A stretch of 9,549 nucleotides of DNA from Actinobacteria bacterium UBA5976. Lineage in GTDB: Bacteria > Actinomycetota > Actinomycetes > S36-B12 > UBA5976. Of this stretch, positions 1 to 6,386 are shown piece by piece. Below the pieces are notes generated by a model that saw only the letters and a program-made list of their open reading frames with translations, was not told where the DNA came from and ran no database searches. The stretch spans positions 1 through 9,549 of the forward strand of contig DJBM01000027.1 of assembly GCA_002430405.1 (NCBI GenBank), read 5' to 3'. A program made the position numbers and the translations under genes. The first letter of the stretch is position 1; every line of letters begins with the position of its first letter.

Positions 1-609
1 AAAAGTAAAGCGGCTGGGGATCTAGCGCTAGCCCTGATTTTCTATGGCGGCATTGCTGGCGGTGTTTTACTCACATCACTTGCGGGCGGCAAAGCGAGTA
101 CCGCGCTAAATCAATATCTATTCGGTTCGCTATCCACGGTTTCCACGCAAGACTTCGTAGCACTTGGCGGCGCTGCAATTGCACTATTGCTTGTTCTAAT
201 GAAGTTTGGGACTCAAATTTTCGCAATGAGTCTTGACGCAGAAACCGCAAAGATTCAAGGCATCCGAGTTACTGCCATGAGCGTGCTACTTACGGCAATG
301 GCCGCAGTAACCGTTGTGGTTGGAATGCGCACGGTTGGCTTGTTACTAGTAAGCGCAATCATGATCGTGCCAGTTGCCGCCGCCCAGCAACTCACCCATA
401 GCTTCAAGACCACAGGATTATTGGCATCTGCCATCGGAGTTTTCTCTGCGATTGGCGGTCTCACGGTTTCGTTTTATGTTGACGTACCACCAGGGCCGAC
501 AATTGTGCTTATCGCACTCGGAGTATTCATAATTTTGGCCGTTACGACAACATCACTTCACTTGCGTCATCGCCATGAGATTCAAGAGCAATCGCCGCAT
601 CGGCATTAA
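1..609 (+). CDS. znuB: Zinc/manganese ABC transporter permease, ZnuB family (5' truncated by window)
   Basis: The reading frame is open from base 1, so the gene starts outside the window; 202 C-terminal residues are visible, roughly two thirds to three quarters of a typical 270-290 residue permease. The family (ABC-3, ZnuB/MntB) forms the membrane channel of a high-affinity Zn or Mn importer with a binding protein and an ATPase. Visible hydrophobic segments lie near residues 9-29, 52-72, 94-122, 138-156 and 164-180. The stretch beginning GDLALALIFYGGIAGG and the VGMRTVGLLLVSAIMIVPVA stretch are characteristic of the family. The C-terminus is histidine rich (HLRHRHEIQEQSPHRH), which could bind metal on the cytosolic side (inference). 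The gene converges on a Fur-family gene 13 bp away, which favours zinc. Metal specificity cannot be settled from the permease alone. Confidence 0.9.
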   Translation, partial: KSKAAGDLALALIFYGGIAGGVLLTSLAGGKASTALNQYLFGSLSTVSTQDFVALGGAAIALLLVLMKFGTQIFAMSLDAETAKIQGIRVTAMSVLLTAMAAVTVVVGMRTVGLLLVSAIMIVPVAAAQQLTHSFKTTGLLASAIGVFSAIGGLTVSFYVDVPPGPTIVLIALGVFIILAVTTTSLHLRHRHEIQEQSPHRH

Positions 610-622
610 GAGCAAACTTAAA

Positions 623-1021
623 TTACGAGCAGGCCTTGCAAAGACCCATGATTTCAAGGGTGTGATCTACATCAGTGAAACCAAATTTTGACGCTACCGA
701 ATCAGCCCAGTCCTCAACGGCATGACCTTCAACTTCTTCGGTGTGCCCACAAGCTCGACAAACCAAATGATGATGATGACCATCTGTGCAACGTCGATAC
801 ATAGATTCGCCATCAGCTCGCAAAACTACATCAACTTCGCCCGAACTTTGCATTCCCTGCAGAGTGCGGTAAACCGTAGAAAGTCCGATTGACTCACCAG
901 TATCTTGCAGCAGTCCATAAATTTCCTGAGCTGATCGGAAGTCAGAAATGGTTGTCAGAATCGCGGCAACTGCTGCTCGTTGCTTAGTTGAGCGGATGCC
1001 TGCCGCCGGATTTTCCTTCAC
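623..1021 (-). CDS. zur: Fur-family metalloregulator, probably Zur
   Basis: This 132-residue protein has the Fur layout: an N-terminal winged helix (about residues 8-75, with the recognition-helix motif GLSTVYRTL at 46-54) and a C-terminal dimerisation/metal domain. Metal ligands are visible as HHHH at 82-85, CxxC at 88/91 and a second CxxC at 128/131, the structural zinc site of Fur proteins. Family members repress zinc or iron uptake genes when metal is bound. The convergent znuB-type permease makes zinc (Zur) more likely than iron. The start is GTG at 1021: an in-frame TGA lies five codons upstream (with CAC, AAT, AGG and AGA between), and AGGAG sits just before the GTG at unusually close spacing. 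It may be read through from the upstream minus-strand genes, 41 bp away. No convincing Zur box was found by eye. Confidence 0.88.
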   Translation of the reverse strand: MKENPAAGIRSTKQRAAVAAILTTISDFRSAQEIYGLLQDTGESIGLSTVYRTLQGMQSSGEVDVVLRADGESMYRRCTDGHHHHLVCRACGHTEEVEGHAVEDWADSVASKFGFTDVDHTLEIMGLCKACS

Positions 1022-1062
1022 TCTCCTATTGTGTCAGAGAGTAATCGAAAACATTGGTGGCG

Positions 1063-1644
1063 TTATTTAGCGTTAAATTGCGTTGACTTGTATTTAACGC
1101 CCTTGGAATCGTAAGTCCACCAGGTTCCAACTTGGACGCCATCCTTAAACTCACCAGTACGCATTAAGGTGCCATCTTTGCGCCAAAATTCCCAAAGACC
1201 GTGCATTTCACCATTTCGCACTTTGCCGCGAGACTTTAAATTCGCATTGTCGTAATAGCAAAGGTTTGGCCCGCTACCCTTTCGGGACTTTAGCTCAATT
1301 TGATCTAGTCGAACTCGAATCAATTTTTTTAACAAGCCAACAGGCAATGTTTTATTCAATGGAAAATGTAAGGACCCACTCGTTCGTTCGTAATTTTCAA
1401 GTTCGGATTCGAGTTCATCCAAAACGCTGCCACTGAATGGAAAGTAAGAGTTATGTTTTTTGTAGCCTTCGATTCCGCAAATTACGCCACCTTGAACTTC
1501 AAAAGCAGGCAAGTTGTAACTGATGCATTCAGTTGCACCTGGAATCAGATTTCGAATCAACTGCGCTTGTTTAAGCAGCACAGTTTGTTGGGGCTGGGCT
1601 AAAGTCGATAACTTTTGATCAACAATACTTTTGCTTTTCGGCAT
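1063..1644 (-). CDS. DUF1801 (YdhG-like) domain fused to C-terminal MORN-type repeats
   Basis: The 193-residue protein has two parts. Residues 1-118 resemble DUF1801/YdhG: IPGATECISYNLPAF at 34-48 and KKHNSYFPFSG at 62-72 match the family's conserved 'P..e.isY..Paf' and 'K.H...yP' blocks. The family is sometimes labelled iron-chaperone or frataxin-like from fold resemblance; its biochemical role is not established. Residues about 122-193 carry two or three MORN-2-like units (CYYDNANLKSRGKVRNGEMHG, then WEFWRKDGTLMRTGEFKDG, then TWWTYDSKGVKYKS), a beta-hairpin repeat seen in YwqK-type proteins. There is no signal peptide or membrane segment, so it is probably cytosolic. Its ATG lies 8 bp after the stop of the SGNH gene, which suggests co-transcription. 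Function is unknown; the fusion is the notable feature. Confidence 0.8.
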   Translation of the reverse strand: MPKSKSIVDQKLSTLAQPQQTVLLKQAQLIRNLIPGATECISYNLPAFEVQGGVICGIEGYKKHNSYFPFSGSVLDELESELENYERTSGSLHFPLNKTLPVGLLKKLIRVRLDQIELKSRKGSGPNLCYYDNANLKSRGKVRNGEMHGLWEFWRKDGTLMRTGEFKDGVQVGTWWTYDSKGVKYKSTQFNAK

Positions 1645-1652
1645 GATCTATT

Positions 1653-2438
1653 TTATTTATTTATTGGCCATGAAGTAAGAGCGGGATGTTTTGCCATTCG
1701 GCCATCTCCAGATGATTTTCCAGATAGCCGCCTAATCGCCCATGGAACCAAAAATGCTAATCCCCATAAAACAGTTCCGATCCCGCGAAGCACTGCTGGC
1801 GCTTGTTTATGTGGGCCCATTGCTTGTGTGTAGCTAGTGTCATGTGGCATTCCGATGGCATTTAGTACACCTTGGGCAACCCGCCGATGTCCCTCGGGTG
1901 AAAGGTGCAACCGATCCTTTGCCAGCATGCGCGGATCTCCAAAGACATCGTGCGAATTTGCGTCCAACAAAATTGCGCCAGTTTTAACCGACACCTCTCG
2001 AACATTGGCGTTAAATGGACCAAAACGTTCGTTCCAATAAAATTCCGCTTTAGTTTTTGGATTTGCCACTTCCCGCACTGTGAAAACTAAAACTTTTGCA
2101 CCAGTCTCTGTTAGGCGAGTCACTGCATTTTGGTAGTCAGAAACAACTTTTTCTATATCGAGTTTTGGTCGCAAGATATTGTTCGCTCCAGCATGAAATG
2201 ACACAACCGTGTCTGCGCCAGTGATTAGTGGCAGAGCGACACTGAGTTGATCGGAAATCACTTGCTCAAGTAATTTCCCACGTACTGCAAAATTGGCATA
2301 ACGGAAATTGGAGTTCGCCTTTGCCAGCACATCAGCAACTCGATCAGCCCAACCGCGGTAACTTCCATCTGGATACTTATCTGAAAGACCTTCGGTCAAA
2401 GAATCACCAAGCGCAATGAATTTAGTTATGCCTGACAT
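1653..2438 (-). CDS. SGNH/GDSL-family hydrolase (esterase or lipase-like)
   Basis: All catalytic blocks of SGNH hydrolases are visible in this 261-residue protein. Block I is GDSLTEG at 11-17 (nucleophile Ser13), block II NFAVRG at 49-54 (Gly54), block III GANN at 84-87 (usually GxND, so the final Asp is Asn while the oxyanion Asn86 is kept), and block V DRLH at 175-178 (Asp175/His178). Such enzymes cleave ester bonds in lipids, polysaccharide acetyl groups or small esters; the substrate cannot be read from sequence. There is no N-terminal signal peptide. A hydrophobic stretch near 217-236 (VLWGLAFLVPWAIRRL) followed by basic residues could anchor the C-terminus to the inner face of the membrane. 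ATG at 2438 has only a weak AGG upstream. It is the first gene of a probable minus-strand unit with the DUF1801-MORN gene. Confidence 0.85.
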   Translation of the reverse strand: MSGITKFIALGDSLTEGLSDKYPDGSYRGWADRVADVLAKANSNFRYANFAVRGKLLEQVISDQLSVALPLITGADTVVSFHAGANNILRPKLDIEKVVSDYQNAVTRLTETGAKVLVFTVREVANPKTKAEFYWNERFGPFNANVREVSVKTGAILLDANSHDVFGDPRMLAKDRLHLSPEGHRRVAQGVLNAIGMPHDTSYTQAMGPHKQAPAVLRGIGTVLWGLAFLVPWAIRRLSGKSSGDGRMAKHPALTSWPINK

Positions 2439-2484
2439 TGCCTAGACCGCATTTGAAAAATCATTGGTACAAAAATTGAAATAT

Positions 2485-2907
2485 CTATCCGACTTTTACG
2501 TTTTGTGCCTGATGTTTATTCATGTCCTTATTCAATGCCCAGCACCAGTAGAACAAGCCAAACTGCAGCGGTAATCGAGCGATGGATACCACTCGGTCCA
2601 TAATCTCGCGATCGGCATAGTCAATTGCCATATAAATGTTTGCTGGATAAACCAATACGAATAGCGCGAAGGCGCACCAAACACCTAACTGGCGAACGGG
2701 TTTACCAAACAACGTCTTGGACATTGGCGCAAACATAGCGGCCCCAATTGTTAGCTCAGCAGCGCCGCTGAGGTAAGTCCAGAGCCGAGGTTCGAACGGC
2801 AAAATCGGCGGAATGATTGCATCGAAACCCGCGGGTGCCAAGAAGTGCGCTGAGCCTGCAATAAGTAGGAGTATTCCAAGGCCACGGCCCGCTGTGTATT
2901 TAGTCAT
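2485..2907 (-). CDS. DoxX-like integral membrane protein
   Basis: This 140-residue protein has about four hydrophobic segments (near residues 8-26, 43-62, 74-95 and 108-126) and the DoxX-type start RGLGILLLIAGSAHFLAP. A small glutamate-bearing membrane motif, YLSGAAELTIGA at 45-56, is typical of the family. DoxX proteins are small membrane proteins variously linked to quinone-dependent oxidation or oxidative-stress complexes; a specific role cannot be assigned here. The ATG at 2907 is preceded by a -10-like GATAAT (2913-2918 on the minus strand) only five bases away, so a leaderless transcript is likely. It does not obviously belong to a neighbouring operon: 46 bp separate it from the SGNH gene downstream and 144 bp from the DUF4287 gene upstream. 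Confidence 0.75.
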   Translation of the reverse strand: MTKYTAGRGLGILLLIAGSAHFLAPAGFDAIIPPILPFEPRLWTYLSGAAELTIGAAMFAPMSKTLFGKPVRQLGVWCAFALFVLVYPANIYMAIDYADREIMDRVVSIARLPLQFGLFYWCWALNKDMNKHQAQNVKVG

Positions 2908-3051
2908 ATCTAATTATCGTTTCATTTTGCGAATATGGCGCCATAGGTGACAGGACACTTATCTGAATCCGACATGAGAGGACCGTTTGACTACTTAACG
3001 AACTGATATTGACTAAATTCGACTCCATGCCGAAGTGGGAGTTTCTCAGTT
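2908..3051. other. Intergenic region between the DoxX-like and DUF4287 genes
   Basis: These 144 bp contain the leaderless promoter of the DoxX-like gene at the left end. A weak interrupted dyad (ACTCC near 3021 and GGAGT near 3039) has too short a stem and no T-run to be called a terminator for the minus-strand DUF4287 gene. No coding frame or RNA gene is evident. Confidence 0.5.
2913..2918 (-). promoter_or_regulatory. Putative -10 element of the doxX-like gene (leaderless)
   Basis: GATAAT on the minus strand matches TATAAT at five of six positions and ends five bases before the ATG at 2907. Transcription would therefore start at or next to the A of the ATG. No clear -35 hexamer is seen at the usual distance. 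Confidence 0.4.
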
Positions 3052-3261
3052 TTACTGTTGGTTTGCCCGAAAATGAGCCACCAGGGCATTGGCATGTCCA
3101 TGGCCAATTTCAAATTTAGTTTTCAAGTGGGCGACTTGTTCCATGTGCGCTAAGTCTTTGACCTTCTTGAGTTCGCGCATCCAGTGATCAATTGATTTCC
3201 CATATTTTTCTTCAATCGATGGAAAATAACTAGCAGGACCTTTAACTTTTTCAGCAGCCAT
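3052..3261 (-). CDS. DUF4287 domain protein
   Basis: This small protein of 69 residues matches the DUF4287 family throughout, with SYFPSIEEKYGKSIDHWM at 12-29 and KFEIGHGHANALVAHFR at 49-65 as the conserved blocks. It is a soluble, charged, probably helical domain with no known activity. In other genomes it occurs alone or with DUF5655. It follows the pxpC-like gene by 41 bp on the same strand, so it could be the tail of that operon, but a small perfect inverted repeat (CAGGA-AATC-TCCTG at 3278-3291) lies between them. The ATG at 3261 has no strong ribosome site close by; AGGAG lies about 30 bases upstream. Confidence 0.75.
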   Translation of the reverse strand: MAAEKVKGPASYFPSIEEKYGKSIDHWMRELKKVKDLAHMEQVAHLKTKFEIGHGHANALVAHFRANQQ

Positions 3262-3302
3262 GCTTAATCTTATTTCGCAGGAAATCTCCTGAGCAAGCCA
3301 AA

Positions 3303-4307
3303 TTAGTAGCTGAAGCTAGCGTGATCAGGTGAGAGCAATTGGTTCCAGCCCCGAGTACCGAACGCTTGCGCTACTCGCAAACTTAGCTTTCCCAGTGCTT
3401 CCTCTTTCTCGGCAAGTTCGCGCCTGGCTACTTCCATGCTGACAACTTCAAGTGAGATCTTGGTTCCTGGAGTGGCTTGCGAAGCTTGGTCAATTGCGCT
3501 TCTCGTTAGCACTGCAACCACAGGATAACCTGCCGTTAACAATCTGCCTCGTAGCAAAATGATTAACTCACCACTTGGAGTTATTTCAATTGCGCCGATT
3601 GGCACACCGCGACTTAAAATCTCGCCAGCGACAACAAGGTCTAGTTCTACTCCACTTAATCGCATTCCAACATGATCAGATTGTGGCAGCACAGTGAACT
3701 GCCCTGCCAACCCAGCAACTCCAGATCTAAGTCGATCCACGTCAGGACCGACTGTGGCACGCAAGCGGATTTCACTTGAATAGTTAGGCGCTGGAAAGTT
3801 GAACCTAAATAATGAAAAATCACTTCCCATAAGTCCGGCATCAAATTGTGTTTCTATTTCAAGTTTCATACCGCTGACTAATCGTTGTCCAAAATCCAAT
3901 AAAGAGTCTGGTCCGACGCTTCCCAATATCGCTGGCGCTTGAATCCGGCCATTTATTGCCAGATAAGTCCGTTGCCCACTTTTAGGTGCGGGAATGAAAA
4001 CAGTTGACCCAGAAAGAACTACCAAAGTTTCATGAGTGTTATGCGAAATGGAATTGATCTCAACTGTTTTTGCGGCGCCAGTTATTGCAATCAGCAAATC
4101 AGAATGAGCTGTGAACATTAACTCGGATGCAATTATCTCGATTAGCGCTGCGCCATCGGCGTTTCCAACTAATGTGTTGGCAAGTCGCGCCGAACTTTGA
4201 TCACCGGCGCCATTGGCTGAGATGCCAATGTCTGCAAGGCCCATCCTGCCAAGATCTTGCACGACTACGTAACCAGCGCGCTCAACTTTAATTGTTGCCG
4301 CGCTCAA
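3303..4307 (-). CDS. PxpC/KipA-like protein (biotin-dependent carboxyltransferase-like fold, AHS2 family), divergent
   Basis: The 334-residue protein spans the full family length. Recognisable blocks are VVQDLGRMGLADIG at 15-28, SANGAGD at 30-36, RTYLAINGRIQAPAILGS at 113-130 and SDHVGMRLSG at 210-219. In bacteria PxpC works with PxpA and PxpB as an ATP-dependent 5-oxoprolinase; the same fold forms part of urea carboxylase and related enzymes. Here the normally strong 'LxADxQTTGGYP' motif is LLRGRLLTAGYP (251-262), so the Asp and Gln are lost, and the preceding GaIQ is GAIE. It starts at TTG 4307, overlapping the PxpB-like stop as TTGA, with GAGGT seven bases upstream. Stoichiometric co-expression with PxpB is expected. 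The family call is secure, but 5-oxoprolinase activity is uncertain because of these changes and the absence of pxpA nearby. Confidence 0.82.
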   Translation of the reverse strand: MSAATIKVERAGYVVVQDLGRMGLADIGISANGAGDQSSARLANTLVGNADGAALIEIIASELMFTAHSDLLIAITGAAKTVEINSISHNTHETLVVLSGSTVFIPAPKSGQRTYLAINGRIQAPAILGSVGPDSLLDFGQRLVSGMKLEIETQFDAGLMGSDFSLFRFNFPAPNYSSEIRLRATVGPDVDRLRSGVAGLAGQFTVLPQSDHVGMRLSGVELDLVVAGEILSRGVPIGAIEITPSGELIILLRGRLLTAGYPVVAVLTRSAIDQASQATPGTKISLEVVSMEVARRELAEKEEALGKLSLRVAQAFGTRGWNQLLSPDHASFSY

Positions 4308-5017
4308 AGTCTTACCTCATGAAATGGCTTGTTCCAAGCGTCCCATTCGCGTTGCGAAATGGGCTTAAATCGAATTCGATCACCCGGATGATATGGAACG
4401 GGTGGGTTTTGCTTTAAATCAAAAAGTTGCACCGGAGTTCTGCCAATTACCTGCCAACCACCGGGTGATGGTGCGTTGTAAATTATAGACTGAAAACCAC
4501 TTAGCGCAACAGAACCTGGAATCATTCGCGCAAGCGGAGTCGTCAATCTTGGAATGCTCACTGGAATTTTTGGACCATCCAAAAATGGCGCGCCAACTGG
4601 TGAACCAACGAAGCGAATTGTCCACTCTTCGCCCGAGTGCAACTCAATTACTTGCTTTGGTGTTAACTCGCACGTTATTGCAACAAAATCTAAATGTGGT
4701 CCATATTCTTGGCCGTAAGCAACCGGAATATTGAACACGTTTGCAATGCGCGGGGCAGGTTTGGATTTAATCAATGTCTCAATCACATCCATGATCGATT
4801 TATGACTTGCTAGCAATGGATTAAAGCTGATAAAAACATTTTGATAAGTTGAAACGACATCAACTAACCCCGGTTCGGCGCTGCTGCGCAATGCATTTCC
4901 TAATGCCTGTGCTTGTTGCCAGCGTTCTTCATACTCTTCACTTGTGAAATCAACCAAAATTCCTGAGTCGCCATATTCATGACAAATGTGTTCAGCAACC
5001 AAGATCGGCACGCTCAA
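4304..5017 (-). CDS. PxpB/KipI-like protein (AHS1 family), divergent at the GFxPGF motif
   Basis: At 237 residues this is the normal length for PxpB/KipI. Family landmarks are GDSGILVDF at 16-24, IPVAYGQEYGPHLDFVA at 97-113, a helix with IELHSGEEW (124-132) and the strongly kept SPGGWQVIGRTP at 184-195. PxpB pairs with PxpC in 5-oxoprolinase, and KipI/KipA of Bacillus are homologues. The usual 'GFxPGFPYL' loop is changed to VGSPVGAPFLDG at 137-148, losing both phenylalanines of the canonical motif. The start is ambiguous: TTG at 5017 lies 8 bp after the SDR stop, and GTG at 5011 is an in-frame alternative; neither has a good Shine-Dalgarno. It overlaps the downstream PxpC-like gene by 4 bp, implying translational coupling. 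Confidence 0.82.
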   Translation of the reverse strand: MSVPILVAEHICHEYGDSGILVDFTSEEYEERWQQAQALGNALRSSAEPGLVDVVSTYQNVFISFNPLLASHKSIMDVIETLIKSKPAPRIANVFNIPVAYGQEYGPHLDFVAITCELTPKQVIELHSGEEWTIRFVGSPVGAPFLDGPKIPVSIPRLTTPLARMIPGSVALSGFQSIIYNAPSPGGWQVIGRTPVQLFDLKQNPPVPYHPGDRIRFKPISQREWDAWNKPFHEVRL

Positions 5018-5025
5018 AAGTCACT

Positions 5026-5841
5026 TTAAAGAGAGTCAACCGAAGGAAATTGGGAAACTGGGAAAGTCTCAATTTGTGGACTTCGCTGTTGCACCAAAAC
5101 TGCGCCATCAACTACCAGGCAACTTCCTGTGACGTAAGCCGCGTCTTCCGAGGCAAGAAATGCAGCTGGTCCAGCGAGATCTTGTGGCGTACCGCCGCGA
5201 CCAATTGGAATAGTGGCGTCTCTTCGTGCGCCCGCGCCATCTGCTAAATGCTCGGGCCTAGTTGCAATCAGTCCGGGCACCAAAGCATTAACGCGAATTC
5301 CATAAGGTCCAAGTTCCAGTGCGAGCGCGCGAGTGAAGGCCTCGACACCTCCCTTTGAAGCGTCGTAGGCGACCATGCCTCGATGTGAGCGAGTAGCCCC
5401 ACCGCTGGACATGTTGATAATGCAACCCTTGCCTGACTTCGCCATAAGTGGTGCAACTAAGCGGCTTATTAAATACTGACTCTTGAGGTTGGTGTCAAGG
5501 AAATGATCCCACCAAGCTTCATCCGTTTCGAAGAAGTGTTTTGAAATTGTCACATCACCTGCGTTATTAACTAAGATGTCAATTTTTTCGTAATTCTCAA
5601 CCGTTGTTGCAATCATGGCTTCGATTGCTGCCGATGACTTAACGTCACAACCAACGGCAATTGCTGTGCCACCTGCTTTCACAATTTCGCTCACAGTTTT
5701 TTCTGCGTCAACAATATTCAAATCAGCTACGACGACTTTGGCGCCTTCTTCAGCAAATCTTTGTGCGATGGCTTTGCCGATGCCATTTGCCGAACCAGTA
5801 ACGAGGGCAACCTGTCCCTTAAATCTTCTTAAATCAGTCAC
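5026..5841 (-). CDS. Short-chain dehydrogenase/reductase (classical SDR, probably NAD-dependent)
   Basis: This is a 271-residue classical SDR with all key motifs: TGSANGIG at 15-22 (cofactor loop), VVADL ending in Asp40 (an acidic residue that favours NAD over NADP), NNAG at 92-95, Asn118, Ser146, and YDASK at 159-163 (Tyr159/Lys163). It would oxidise a hydroxyl or reduce a carbonyl on an unknown small substrate. The last 25 residues after DGAVLVQQ form an extra tail beyond the usual SDR end. GTG at 5841 is chosen because GGAG lies seven bases upstream. An ATG in the same leader is followed at once by TAA and cannot serve. It is the first gene of a unit with the PxpB- and PxpC-like genes and is divergent from the cupin gene. 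In Pxp loci a PxpA (LamB/YcsF) gene usually fills this neighbourhood. Confidence 0.88.
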   Translation of the reverse strand: MTDLRRFKGQVALVTGSANGIGKAIAQRFAEEGAKVVVADLNIVDAEKTVSEIVKAGGTAIAVGCDVKSSAAIEAMIATTVENYEKIDILVNNAGDVTISKHFFETDEAWWDHFLDTNLKSQYLISRLVAPLMAKSGKGCIINMSSGGATRSHRGMVAYDASKGGVEAFTRALALELGPYGIRVNALVPGLIATRPEHLADGAGARRDATIPIGRGGTPQDLAGPAAFLASEDAAYVTGSCLVVDGAVLVQQRSPQIETFPVSQFPSVDSL

Positions 5842-5984
5842 TTACATCTCCAGACAAATGCTCAAAGTCGAGGCGCTTTGCATGACTAACACCTTATCTC
5901 GGTTAGATATCACCCAAAACGAAAACTAATCAATTGGCAGTAACCAGTATGGATAACATTGTTTCAACCTTGGAAAGGTAAATC
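5842..5984. promoter_or_regulatory. Divergent control region between SDR-pxp-like operon and cupin gene
   Basis: These 143 bp must hold the promoters for both directions. On the minus strand, TTGATT (5928-5933) followed after 18 nt by TATCTA is a weak promoter candidate for the SDR operon. A perfect 5-bp dyad, CTAAC (5886-5890) and GTTAG (5902-5906), with an 11-nt spacer, lies just downstream of it and is placed like an operator. On the plus strand, TTGGCA (5934-5939) and TAACAT (5954-5959) are weak candidates. GGAAAGG at 5972-5978 is the ribosome site of the cupin gene. All promoter assignments are by eye. Confidence 0.35.
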
Positions 5985-6311
5985 ATGAGCAACATTGTCC
6001 GAATCGACACCAATGCAGAGTTACCCGCAGATCCGCACTCCCCTGGCGAATATTGCGTTACGCCGTTCTTCGGCGAGAACGAAAAGTTCTTCGCTGGTAT
6101 TTGGTCTGCTGATCCTCATTCCCAAGACTTTGATGAATATCCAATGGATGAAGTGTGCGTTGTTCTGGCAGGCAAGATAACTCTCACCGAGACAGGCAAA
6201 GATCCCGAGGTCTTTACAACCGGTGATGTTTTTGGAATTAAACGCGGCACTCCCGTAAATTGGACGCAAGAACCGGGCACTCGGAAGATCTTTGTAATTC
6301 TGGAAAGCTAA
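5985..6311 (+). CDS. Small cupin protein, Cupin_3 / DUF861 type
   Basis: This 108-residue single-domain cupin belongs by its motifs to the DUF861 group, which includes ureidoglycine aminohydrolase-like and EutQ-like domains. FDEYPMDEVCVVLAGKITLT (49-68) is the first cupin motif and TTGDVFGIKRGTPVNW (78-93) the second. The family-typical Glu56, Gly63, the GDVF turn and Trp93 are present. The HxH pair of classical metal cupins is absent, as is common in this group, so a metal-free or non-classical site is possible. The start ATG has GGAAAGG six bases upstream. It is divergent from the SDR operon across a shared control region, suggesting a common pathway or regulator; it may be an enzyme of that pathway or a small-molecule sensor. 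The function is not proven. Confidence 0.82.
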   Translation: MSNIVRIDTNAELPADPHSPGEYCVTPFFGENEKFFAGIWSADPHSQDFDEYPMDEVCVVLAGKITLTETGKDPEVFTTGDVFGIKRGTPVNWTQEPGTRKIFVILES

Positions 6312-6386
6312 GGCGGGTTACTCGATCTAGGCCAAAGAAAAACGACTCCCCAAGATTTCTGACTCTAAGTGCCTTAGTTGATACGA
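6312..6386. other. Convergent gap between cupin and aquaporin genes
   Basis: The 75 bp contain a perfect small inverted repeat, CTAAG-TGC-CTTAG at 6365-6377, without a clear T-run on either strand. It could contribute to bidirectional termination, but the stem is only 5 bp, so it is not called as a terminator. Confidence 0.3.

Noticed and set aside
3278..3291. Perfect inverted repeat CAGGA-AATC-TCCTG between pxpC-like and DUF4287 genes
   Set aside because: The stem is only 5 bp and there is no T-run, so it is not supported as a terminator; it could be a chance dyad or a minor operator.
3303..5017. Calling the pxpB/pxpC-like pair a standard 5-oxoprolinase
   Set aside because: There is no pxpA in the window, and both proteins deviate at conserved motifs; only the family, not the reaction, is supported.
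5615..5929. Plus-strand open frame (104 codons) opposite the 5' part of the SDR gene
   Set aside because: The minus-strand SDR has complete catalytic motifs, and the antisense frame shows no family resemblance or ribosome site.
6365..6377. Inverted repeat CTAAG-TGC-CTTAG in the convergent gap
   Set aside because: The stem is short and without T-runs on either side; termination activity is not supported.
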